This document shows, piece after piece, positions 1-5,821 of a stretch of 36,622 bases of DNA. Made by a program: the position numbers and the translations under genes. A model generated the notes under the pieces. It was not told the origin of the DNA. It did no database searches and saw only the letters and a list, made by a program, of their open reading frames with translations. This stretch comes from a virus: positions 1 through 36,622 of the IMG/VR virus record IMGVR_UViG_3300008258_000016; one strand, written 5' to 3'. The first letter of the stretch is position 1. The number at the start of each line of letters is the position of its first letter.

Positions 1-62
1 TGCGGGCGGGCAAGCAGTTCTTCGCCCAGCCCAAGAAGATCGCCAAGAAGACCGCTAGGTTC
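1..62. repeat. Terminal overlap, left copy
   Basis: The first 62 bases match the last 62 bases of the window (36561-36622) except at two positions: base 21 (T here, G at 36581) and base 47 (G here, T at 36607). The reading frame of the gene ending at 36622 continues through this copy to a stop at 66-68. The simplest reading is a circular or circularly permuted genome with an assembly overlap rather than a true 62-base packaged end. Seen directly; the circularity is inference. Confidence 0.9.
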
Positions 63-68
63 CGTTAG
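1..68 (+). CDS. C-terminal end of the junction-spanning small phage protein (partial)
   Basis: This is the carboxyl end of the gene that starts at 36395; codons begin at base 3 and the stop TAG is at 66-68. It encodes a basic tail rich in lysine (GKQF..QPKKIA.KTARFR). The left copy reads FF where the right copy reads FV, and KK where the right copy reads NK. Each copy has one residue that looks unusual for this kind of lysine-rich protein, so the complete gene is probably FV...KK. See the entry at 36395 for the family. Confidence 0.8.
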   Translation, partial: RAGKQFFAQPKKIAKKTARFR

Positions 69-103
69 CTGGATCTGTAAGCCAACCGTTAGAGATCACC
101 AAC

Positions 104-409
104 ATGACACACACACAATCAGGTCAGGAACTGAAAGATGCAGGCTGCGCCCTAGTTCTGGAACACACTCCAGAACGCTGGGTGGCAGACTTTGAACAGC
201 AGGCAGCCGCCCTACTGAAGGCCAACGGTTCGTTCACGGCGGAAGAGGTCGTCACGCTGATCGGCCAGCCCCCGAACCACACCAATGCCATCGGGGCCGT
301 TTGTCGGACCTTCGTAAAACGGAACGGGCTTACCGGCTCTTACGAGCCAGCCAAGTCCCCTACCGCCCACGGACGCATCATAACCCGCTGGAGCATGACC
401 ACCTTTTGA
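104..409 (+). CDS. Conserved phage protein, winged-helix-like
   Basis: A 101-residue soluble protein, first after the junction gene. Residues about 25-60 look like an acidic helix followed by a helix-turn-helix-like stretch (FTAEEVVTLIG...NHTNAIGAV), and the end (TAHGRIITRW) resembles the wing region of small phage proteins found in replication modules. The ATG has an A/C-rich leader (ATCACCAAC) and no Shine-Dalgarno site. It lies in a rightward chain leading to the initiator-like gene and RusA. A DNA-binding role is inference; no catalytic motif is visible. Confidence 0.7.
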   Translation: MTHTQSGQELKDAGCALVLEHTPERWVADFEQQAAALLKANGSFTAEEVVTLIGQPPNHTNAIGAVCRTFVKRNGLTGSYEPAKSPTAHGRIITRWSMTTF

Positions 410-411
410 CC

Positions 412-516
412 ATGAGCATCTATGCCTACCTCACCACGGTTGCTTGCACTTTGGTTATTGGTATCTGCATCGGCTACATGCTTGCCCGTGACAACAAGCC
501 ATGGAGCGACGATTGA
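412..516 (+). CDS. Small single-pass membrane protein (34 aa)
   Basis: The predicted product is MSIYAYLTTVACTL... followed by a hydrophobic stretch (residues about 4-24) and a short charged tail ending NKPWSDD. That is one transmembrane helix with a hydrophilic C-terminus. It begins two bases after the stop of the preceding gene, and almost all of it overlaps the signal-peptide part of the next gene in another frame. It could be a small holin-like or antiholin-like partner of the muramidase, or a chance hydrophobic reading of the signal peptide. There is no Shine-Dalgarno site for either start. Confidence 0.4.
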   Translation: MSIYAYLTTVACTLVIGICIGYMLARDNKPWSDD

Positions 517-847
517 CCTCGATCGCCTGATCCGGTGCATCGAGGCTAGGGAAGGCGCCCGCTGGGCCAGCCCCGGCGGCGCCCTCCAGTTCACTCGGGC
601 CACTTGGAGCGAATTCTCCAGCGACCCCTACCTCCGAGCCTCCCAGCCCGACAAAGCCCGCCAAATCGCAAGGAAAGCCCTATTCCAAGCCATCCAGCGG
701 ATGGAACGGGATGGGATCAGACCCAGCGTCTGGCTCTTGGCCCTGCGGTGGAACTGTGGCTATGAGGGCATGAAGCGGCGGATGAGGGAGCCTTGGAGCT
801 ACGCCGAGCACGTCCACAACCTGTACTACGACAATGACTTTCGCTGA
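422..847 (+). CDS. Lysozyme-like / transglycosylase-fold protein with N-terminal signal sequence
   Basis: A 141-residue protein. Residues 1-30 form a hydrophobic secretion or signal-anchor segment (PRLLALWLLVSASA). Residues 31-115 resemble the compact lysozyme-like fold of phage muralytic enzymes: IDLDRLIRCIEAREG provides the putative catalytic Glu in the first helix, followed by GGALQFTRATW and a later WNCGYEG. It would act on peptidoglycan and is the only lysin candidate in the genome. It lies far from the holin-like genes (2873-3779), but on a circular map only about 2 kb away and on the other strand. The stop overlaps the next start (834). A GTG at 488 would remove the signal, so the start is not certain. 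Confidence 0.6.
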   Translation: MPTSPRLLALWLLVSASATCLPVTTSHGATIDLDRLIRCIEAREGARWASPGGALQFTRATWSEFSSDPYLRASQPDKARQIARKALFQAIQRMERDGIRPSVWLLALRWNCGYEGMKRRMREPWSYAEHVHNLYYDNDFR

Positions 848-1493
848 ACATGCCTTTGCTGCCTGCTGCCATAAGGCCAAGCAGGTGGGCAGGAGGCTGA
901 ACAAGGACGAATGGCTGGCTACCATGCAGGCGGCCTACGACTCCTACCCCCACGGTGGCTTGCTGGTATCGGACAAACCGAAACCCAAGAAGGCAGCCCC
1001 CAAGGTGGTCGAGGAGGGCTGGCTGGAGGAGTTGGAAGCCAACCCCGCCTATGCCGGCATCGACATCCGCCGTGAGTTGGGGAAGGCCCAAGCATGGGCA
1101 TCCGTCCGTGGCGTCGGGGTATCCCAGCGTCGCTTCATCAACTGGCTCAACAAGGCTATGGCTGACCGCCCCATCCAGTACTCCGGGGCGGGCAAGACAT
1201 CCTTTGCCCCCGTCCAGCCCCAAGGCCCGGCAGAACCAGCCGGCTGGAGGGACTGGGTGAGGGAGAATAGCGCCGATCCCTCCCATGCGGACAAGCCGTG
1301 GTCTGCGCTGGACGCCTCCGCCCAGAGGTACATCATAGCCAAGCTCAATGAGCCGCCCGCCGTACATCCCGCCAGACCCAGCCCCAGTCCGGTATTGGAC
1401 CGGGAGGAAGTATCGGACGAGGACGTCCCCATGGCACGTCAAGCGAATGCGGGAGCTTTACTGGTCGGGAGTCTCCTGCGTCAGTATCGCTAG
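834..1493 (+). CDS. Replication-initiator-like phage protein
   Basis: A 219-residue soluble protein. Residues about 60-105 (ANPAYAGIDIRRELGKAQAW followed by SQRRFINWLNKA) match the pattern common in phage replication proteins and helicase-loader-like C-terminal domains: Y.GIDV..E..K...W, then RRF.NWLNR. Residues 1-50 are a separate helical region and 115-219 are proline-rich and low in recognisable structure. The start overlaps the previous gene by 14 bases. The last 146 bases overlap an HTH gene in another frame, which is long even for a phage and may mean this reading frame is artificially extended. The function is inferred from that motif and from the neighbouring RusA and SSB-like genes. 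Confidence 0.65.
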   Translation: MTFAEHAFAACCHKAKQVGRRLNKDEWLATMQAAYDSYPHGGLLVSDKPKPKKAAPKVVEEGWLEELEANPAYAGIDIRRELGKAQAWASVRGVGVSQRRFINWLNKAMADRPIQYSGAGKTSFAPVQPQGPAEPAGWRDWVRENSADPSHADKPWSALDASAQRYIIAKLNEPPAVHPARPSPSPVLDREEVSDEDVPMARQANAGALLVGSLLRQYR

Positions 1494-1584
1494 GCTCTTC
1501 GACATCTCCCATTGTTATGCGTGGCAAATCTGCAACTTCTACCGAGTCCGCAAAGCGGCGAACGAAGCCCAAGCCCGCCAATAA
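1348..1584 (+). CDS. Small helix-turn-helix protein
   Basis: A 78-residue basic protein. Residues about 28-68 (WHVKRMRELYWSGVSCVSIA, then RLFDISHCYAWQICN) have the spacing of a resolvase or sigma-type helix-turn-helix: a helix, VSIARLF as the first HTH helix, a turn at DIS, and HCYAWQI as the recognition helix. It overlaps the initiator-like gene by 146 bases and the start of the RusA reading frame by 68 bases. It is probably a small DNA-binding protein of the replication module. Confidence that it is expressed comes from the good HTH pattern. Confidence 0.6.
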   Translation: MSRPPYIPPDPAPVRYWTGRKYRTRTSPWHVKRMRELYWSGVSCVSIARLFDISHCYAWQICNFYRVRKAANEAQARQ

Positions 1585-1923
1585 ACCATGGAATCCCCAG
1601 ACCCAGTATCCGATAAGTTTGACCCTGCCCGCTTACACAACCCCATCGCTCAACACGATGCTGGGCAGAAACCATTGGATTCTGACCAAGCTCAAGAAGG
1701 AGGCTCGGGACGCGCTCGTTTCCGCGTTGTCATCACGCGCTACGGTTCCCGCCCCCTCGACGTCGATAACGGCGCCGGAGGCTGCAAACCGCTCATAGAC
1801 GCCATCCGCTACGAGGGTCTGATACCGGACGACGATCCGACGACCATCGACTTCATTTTCCGCCAGTACCAGGTCAAGAAGCCGTACCGGAACACCCACG
1901 TTTTGATCGAACGGGTTGAATGA
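1517..1923 (+). CDS. rusA: RusA-family Holliday junction resolvase, coding split over two frames
   Basis: RusA-type endonucleases resolve Holliday junctions. The N-terminal half (ISLTLPAYTTPSLN...NHWILTKLKKEARDALVSAL) reads in the frame starting at 1517, while the catalytic half (RVVITRYGSRPLDVDNGAGG, KPLIDAIRYEGLIPDDD) reads in the frame of 1588-1923. The visible acidic residues D.DN, K..IDA and DDD are those expected for the active site. The switch needs a -1 (or +2) shift at about 1711-1731. Typical family members have roughly eight more residues there, so a small frame-changing deletion, a sequencing error or a recoding event are all possible. No classic X.XXY.YYZ slippery heptamer is visible. 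The end overlaps a convergent gene by 50 bases. Confidence 0.65.
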
Positions 1924-2176
1924 GCCGGTAATGCGGTATGGGGCGCTTCCACCGGCCAACCTGCACCTTGTACATCCGCATCTCCGCCGCTCCATCCCTG
2001 ATGGCGTTCCGCAAGAGCCGAGATGCCTGCGGGGTGCTCCGGTGGATCTTCTCCGCCCATTCCGCCGTGGTGTAGAAGCCCTCCTCCGGCCTACCCGTTT
2101 GTTCCTCCTGCATCTCCGCAAACTTTGCGGCCCAACTAATAGCTTTTGAACGCCGTCGGTGCGGTGAATGTGTCAT
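1874..2176 (-). CDS. Winged-helix-type DNA-binding protein (late operon end)
   Basis: A 100-residue protein starting MTHSPHRRRSKAI. Residues about 36-85 (EGFYTTAEWAEKIHRSTPQA, SRLLRNAIRDG) form a clear helix-turn-helix, followed by a basic beta-rich end (VGRWKRPIPHYRLI) resembling a wing. The chosen start at 2176 overlaps the phosphoesterase gene by 41 bases; an alternative ATG is at 2113 (MQEEQTG). A longer open frame upstream to 2437 is antisense-like and was not used. It is the last gene of the leftward late operon and overlaps rusA tail to tail. A regulatory or packaging-linked role is inference. Confidence 0.65.
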   Translation of the reverse strand: MTHSPHRRRSKAISWAAKFAEMQEEQTGRPEEGFYTTAEWAEKIHRSTPQASRLLRNAIRDGAAEMRMYKVQVGRWKRPIPHYRLIQPVRSKRGCSGTAS

Positions 2177-2876
2177 TGATACGCCTGATCTGTGTGAGTG
2201 TGTAGCTTCCGTCACCGTGGAGGATGCCAGCCGCCCAGCCATGGCCCCACCGCAACTTCCCCGTTTTAGCCGCCACATAGTCCATGTCACGCTTACAAAG
2301 GCAACCGATGCTCCTAGCCTCCGCCGGCTGGAAGGATGCCACCGCAGCCACCTCAATGCTGTGGACGTGGCCGAACAGGCAGTTCCCGTAGACGTTCGCA
2401 TGGGACCGGCAGGCAGCGGTACCCGTGTGGTATCCATGCAGCACCCGCAGCTTGCCTAGATCCAACACCCCTAGGGCGGAATCATAAGGCAACATCTTTG
2501 CATGGGACTTCCGCATTAAACCTTCAACACGCTTGATCCCATCCGTGGCGTAGTCCCGCAGGAGCCCAGTGGCGCTGTGGGCGAACATCCACAGCCGCTC
2601 GTCATGGTTGCCCCGCAGGAACCAGTTCTCCTTCCCGCCGGCAAACAACTGGGCAAGGAACTCCGTCCCAGCCTCCCAGTCATCCACTAGGCTGGCTGCC
2701 CGCTCGTCATCCGTAGCTCCCCGCCTCAAATTGCGGAAGTCCCAGTTATCCCCTGCGTGGACCCTGACCTCTGGCTTAAAGTCGCTTAAAAACGATTCCA
2801 GCGCCCTTCCAGCCACCTCGTCCAGCATGTCCCCGTGGTTGTCGGAGACGACGACAAACCTGCGGTCACCCTTCAC
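2136..2876 (-). CDS. Calcineurin-like metallophosphoesterase
   Basis: A 246-residue enzyme with the complete metallophosphoesterase motif series: SDNH (D12, H14), HAGDNWD (G42-D43), RGNHDE (N90-E93), LHGYH (H147) and FGHVH (H170, H172). These bind two divalent metals and hydrolyse phosphomonoesters or diesters. The start is GTG, overlapping the stop of the preceding membrane-protein gene as GTGA. Similar enzymes are common in phages, and their substrates (nucleotides, nucleic acid ends) are usually unknown. Its position next to the lysis-type membrane proteins suggests a late or auxiliary role. Confidence 0.85.
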   Translation of the reverse strand: MKGDRRFVVVSDNHGDMLDEVAGRALESFLSDFKPEVRVHAGDNWDFRNLRRGATDDERAASLVDDWEAGTEFLAQLFAGGKENWFLRGNHDERLWMFAHSATGLLRDYATDGIKRVEGLMRKSHAKMLPYDSALGVLDLGKLRVLHGYHTGTAACRSHANVYGNCLFGHVHSIEVAAVASFQPAEARSIGCLCKRDMDYVAAKTGKLRWGHGWAAGILHGDGSYTLTQIRRINDTFTAPTAFKSY

Positions 2877-3031
2877 TTTTCAGCGGCTTCCCGCCTCCAG
2901 CGCCATAACAGGTAGGCGATGCCCACAAGAGACCCAATGAGGCCCGCCCATTGGTTAGCCTGGGCCACTACGGTGGCGGATACGGTCGGCATGGAGGCCG
3001 CTATGACGTCGGTTGGGCGCAGGCTGTTCAT
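2873..3031 (-). CDS. Small single-pass membrane protein (52 aa), lysis-cassette candidate
   Basis: The product begins MNSLRPTDVIAAS and has one hydrophobic helix (WAGLIGSLVGIAYLLW, residues about 28-43) followed by a very basic and acidic tail (RWRREAAEK). The arrangement, a short N-terminus outside and a charged C-terminus, fits a small class II/III-type holin or spanin-like accessory. It starts inside the stop region of the 3028-3384 gene (four-base ATGA overlap) and its own stop overlaps the GTG of the phosphoesterase. Tight coupling to two other membrane proteins supports a role in lysis. Confidence 0.65.
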   Translation of the reverse strand: MNSLRPTDVIAASMPTVSATVVAQANQWAGLIGSLVGIAYLLWRWRREAAEK

Positions 3032-3384
3032 TGTTTATTGGCCTTAAACGTAGATCCGCCCTTCTGGACGATCACTTTGTGTCCATCTACGGTGACTGAC
3101 ATGGGCTCATTGCTCGACTCCAAGCGTTCAATGAGTTCCCCGATGATCTTGTACTCGGGCTTTTCCTCCTTGTCCCGCGTACCCGTGATGCCCTGCATCA
3201 TGTTGATCAAGGCCACCAGCGCCCCGCCGATCATGGTCATCACCGCAGTAATGGCGGCTTCGGGCAGGAAAGCGGACGCCCCCACGCCAATCAGCACAAT
3301 CCCGGTGATGTATCCCAGCCCATACCGGCCAATCGACTTACCGGCCACCTCCTTGGCCGTCTCGATGTGGGTGTCGATGCTCAT
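3028..3384 (-). CDS. Membrane protein with two helices, holin-like
   Basis: A 118-residue protein starting MSIDTHIETAKEV at 3384, overlapping the previous stop as ATGA. Residues about 20-70 contain two hydrophobic segments (YGLGYITGIVLIGVGASAF and AAITAVMTMIGGALVALINM). The C-terminal 45 residues are charged and cytoplasmic-looking (EYKIIGELIERLESS). It sits between two other small membrane proteins, forming a three-gene membrane cassette. The holin-type assignment is from topology and neighbourhood rather than from a recognised family signature. Confidence 0.6.
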   Translation of the reverse strand: MSIDTHIETAKEVAGKSIGRYGLGYITGIVLIGVGASAFLPEAAITAVMTMIGGALVALINMMQGITGTRDKEEKPEYKIIGELIERLESSNEPMSVTVDGHKVIVQKGGSTFKANKQ

Positions 3385-3779
3385 TTCTTCCTCACCATTC
3401 GGTCGCCGAACCACCAGCCGATGCAGTTCATGGCGGCGAACTGGAACTCATCGACCATATCCGCCTGTTCCTGCCCCGTTACGTTGAAGAAGATCACTGC
3501 TGTGATGATGAGCAGCAACAGGGTGATGAAGGGCCGGAAAAGCGTCAGGATGGCGGCTGCCCAGCCGGGCGTGTTGGAGGGCGGAGTCGCCTGTGCTTGG
3601 GAAGCAGTGAAAGCATCCCAAGCCGCCTTGTCCGCTGCGATGGCTGCCATGGCCTTCGCCTCCTCGATCTTCAGCTTGCTCTCCTTGTCCGCCCGCCATG
3701 TCTCGAAAAAGCCATTGCCGATGCGGAGCAGGACGCCCAGCGCACCACCACCCAAGGCATTGGTCAGTAGATCGAGCAT
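3381..3779 (-). CDS. 3TM-holin-like protein
   Basis: A 132-residue protein with an amphipathic N-terminus (LTNALGGGALGVLLRIGNGF), a charged alanine-rich helix (ESKLKIEEAKAMAAIAADKA), a strong hydrophobic segment (FITLLLLIITAVIFF) and a C-terminal NCIGWWFGDRMVRKK. The WWFGDR end is characteristic of the phage 3TM-holin superfamily. Holins permeabilise the inner membrane at the end of infection and release or activate the muramidase. The muramidase candidate lies at 422-847 on the other strand. This is the best-supported member of the lysis cluster. Confidence 0.75.
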   Translation of the reverse strand: MLDLLTNALGGGALGVLLRIGNGFFETWRADKESKLKIEEAKAMAAIAADKAAWDAFTASQAQATPPSNTPGWAAAILTLFRPFITLLLLIITAVIFFNVTGQEQADMVDEFQFAAMNCIGWWFGDRMVRKK

Positions 3780-3792
3780 GGCAGGCTAGGGA

Positions 3793-4053
3793 TCAATCCT
3801 CGTCGTCTTCGTAGTCCATCTCCCGCTTCCGCATCTTCCGGCCCTCTCCCATCCCCACCGGCTCACCACCGGAGCGGACTTCGACGACCTTGTAGCCGCC
3901 GTTGGACAGTTTCATGTTGGGGCCGATGGCTTTGACGCTCACTTCCTTGCGGGCGGGCCGCTGAACGTGATCGGGAATGCCCTGGAGGCTATCACCCTTC
4001 TGGGGTGAGCACTGGCAGGGACCGTTGTTGGACCTAGGTAGACCGTTTTTCAT
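3793..4053 (-). CDS. Hypothetical small late protein with acidic tail
   Basis: An 86-residue hydrophilic protein of unknown function. The central part (SVKAIGPNMKLSNGGYKVVEV) looks like a short beta structure and the last residues are strongly acidic (MDYEDDED). The ATG follows ATCTCCTACC, a pyrimidine-rich leader like several other late genes here. It lies between the lysis membrane proteins and a tiny basic gene, in the same direction with short gaps, so it is probably co-transcribed. Confidence 0.6.
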   Translation of the reverse strand: MKNGLPRSNNGPCQCSPQKGDSLQGIPDHVQRPARKEVSVKAIGPNMKLSNGGYKVVEVRSGGEPVGMGEGRKMRKREMDYEDDED

Positions 4054-4062
4054 GGTAGGAGA

Positions 4063-4203
4063 TTATTTCTTCTTTGGCTTCTTCACGCGGGCAGGCAACT
4101 TCTTGTATTGGGTGGACTTCGCCCACTTCATGCAATCGACGGAGCCGTCGAAGCCACCGGAAGCGAAGCAGGCTCGGGACTGGGCTTTTGAGCGAAAGGG
4201 CAT
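4063..4203 (-). CDS. Tiny conserved basic phage protein (46 aa)
   Basis: The product is MPFRSKAQSRACFASGGFDG followed by SVDCMKWAKSTQYKKLPARV and a run of lysines. The PFRSKAQ.RACFA...F.G.VDC..WAK.T.YKKLP pattern is shared by many very small proteins in tailed-phage structural modules, function unknown. The ATG at 4203 is five bases after the stop of the large virion gene; a longer open frame to 4275 would overlap that gene and lacks support. Two cysteines and the basic end are the visible features. Confidence 0.7.
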   Translation of the reverse strand: MPFRSKAQSRACFASGGFDGSVDCMKWAKSTQYKKLPARVKKPKKK

Positions 4204-4207
4204 GGTA

Positions 4208-5821
4208 TTATTGGGAAGCTGCGCGGATACCCGCAAAACGGGCCAACGAGGACGCAAAGGCTGGATCTTCAGCACCGTAGCGAGGAGCCGCCATCGCCCG
4301 CTGATAGAAGGGATTCATGGCAATCTTGCGGGCGATTTCCGGTGAGGCTGCGCCGAGCATACCAATTCCAGCGGTCGCCAATGGACTGGCGCCGAGTTGA
4401 GCAGCGCCGGTTATGGCTGCGGTAGCTGCCGCTCCACGTTGCAGCATTTGCGGGATGTTTTGCTCAACGACTTGGACGTCGGTGATGTCCCGCATAACTT
4501 TAGGCATCGTATCGTGGAATCGGGCAATTAGGTCAAAGTTGCCGTCAACGTAACGACGCTGGATGGACTTCTGGTCGGAGATGATGCCAGGGGAAATGTT
4601 TCCCTCAATCAGCGCATCGCGGTAGCCGTAAATCTTGGCCAGAATCTTACGGTCTGACTTCCACTGGGACAGTAGGTCTTTTTCACCGGCCTTCAAAAGC
4701 ATCTGCTCAAGATTGCCCTCTTCTTGAACAGCCTTTGCGGTGAGTTGTTTAGCCTCCTCACGGGCGGCGGTGTCGGGTTTGCCTTTGGCAGCCGATGCTG
4801 TGTAGCCCTTCCAAGCGTTGCTGGACTCCTCGCGGGCCATGCGAACAACATTCACTTGGTCCTTGAAGTTGCTACCGAGCGATTCCACATCACGCAGCGA
4901 CTGGGACTTCTTCACGATCAGATCCGTGAAGTTGATGGGTGCCAACGATTGTGTCTCGGGGAATCCCATCTCCTCGCGGGCAAGGCGATTAACGACCCGT
5001 GCGTTCTCGGCATTAGCCTCACGCTGAACGGAACTAGGTCCGGCCACAGTAGAGACGCCCCGATTAACCGCTGAATCGCGGTAACTCAAAGTCGGGTCAA
5101 TTTTCCCTCCCTTGGACAGCCATTCCTTTACGTTAGTATTCGTGACCGCATCATCAACAGCCCGTTTGGCTTGTTCGATCTGGCCTTTAGTTGGCGGAAC
5201 TACCGAGGTCTTTCCAGCAACGGCTGCACCTCCTACAACCAAAGCCGCTTCTCCCATGGTGGGAACACGACCTTCCTCGGTCATCGTTTTGGCTGTTTTT
5301 CCAGCCATCAACGTCCCCAAAGTGCGAAAGCCTTGGGGTGAGGCAAAGTACTCCAAAACCTTGGGAGCAGCTTGAATGGCGCTTCTGGCCGTAGCCATTC
5401 CTGCTGGGGTCGCGGATATGCCCGGAAGCGTTCCAATAGCAGCCTCCTCAATAGTCTGACCCAAGCTGTAGGGCTTTCCGCTCATGCGCTGCAAGGCAAC
5501 ATCGGTCATTGCAGCCGAAATCGCTCCGCCAGCCGGAACGCCAATAGCCTTCATTGCACCAGGAAGACGAAGGCCCGCCCCTTGACCAGCGGCAATAGCA
5601 GCTCCTCGGGCGGCCATCTCTCCACCCGTCTTGCCTAGGTATCCCACATCGGCCTTTAGTTGATCGGAAGTAGAAGGCCCGGATTGAGCAGCAACTTTTG
5701 GCGCCGACGAGTCCCGCTCTTTGCGAGCAACATCAATCCACGCTTCGATGTCGCTTTGAGCAACGCCAGCCTTTGCCAATTCCAACGCCTTACTCTCAAT
5801 GTCGTCTTCCATTGGGTTCAT
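4208..5821 (-). CDS. Large virion protein, glycine/alanine-rich (unknown, possible internal or ejection protein)
   Basis: A 537-residue protein. Residues 1-45 form an acidic helical segment; about 60-215 is rich in Gly/Ala with amphipathic hydrophobic stretches (AARGAAIAAGQGAGLRLPGA, AALVVGGAAVAG); about 260-430 is a long helical region; about 440-500 again has Ala/Gly-rich segments (AAATAAITGAAQLGASPLA). Ala/Gly-rich amphipathic segments in a large protein at the distal end of a podovirus tail operon resemble internal virion or DNA-ejection proteins. That is inference; no enzymatic motif was seen. Four-base overlap with the preceding gene. Confidence 0.65.
   Translation of the reverse strand: MNPMEDDIESKALELAKAGVAQSDIEAWIDVARKERDSSAPKVAAQSGPSTSDQLKADVGYLGKTGGEMAARGAAIAAGQGAGLRLPGAMKAIGVPAGGAISAAMTDVALQRMSGKPYSLGQTIEEAAIGTLPGISATPAGMATARSAIQAAPKVLEYFASPQGFRTLGTLMAGKTAKTMTEEGRVPTMGEAALVVGGAAVAGKTSVVPPTKGQIEQAKRAVDDAVTNTNVKEWLSKGGKIDPTLSYRDSAVNRGVSTVAGPSSVQREANAENARVVNRLAREEMGFPETQSLAPINFTDLIVKKSQSLRDVESLGSNFKDQVNVVRMAREESSNAWKGYTASAAKGKPDTAAREEAKQLTAKAVQEEGNLEQMLLKAGEKDLLSQWKSDRKILAKIYGYRDALIEGNISPGIISDQKSIQRRYVDGNFDLIARFHDTMPKVMRDITDVQVVEQNIPQMLQRGAAATAAITGAAQLGASPLATAGIGMLGAASPEIARKIAMNPFYQRAMAAPRYGAEDPAFASSLARFAGIRAASQ

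Noticed and set aside
717-1442. Long open frame of 241 codons on the minus strand
   Set aside because: It lies antisense to the initiator-like gene, has no recognisable domain and a glycine/proline-rich, shadow-like composition.
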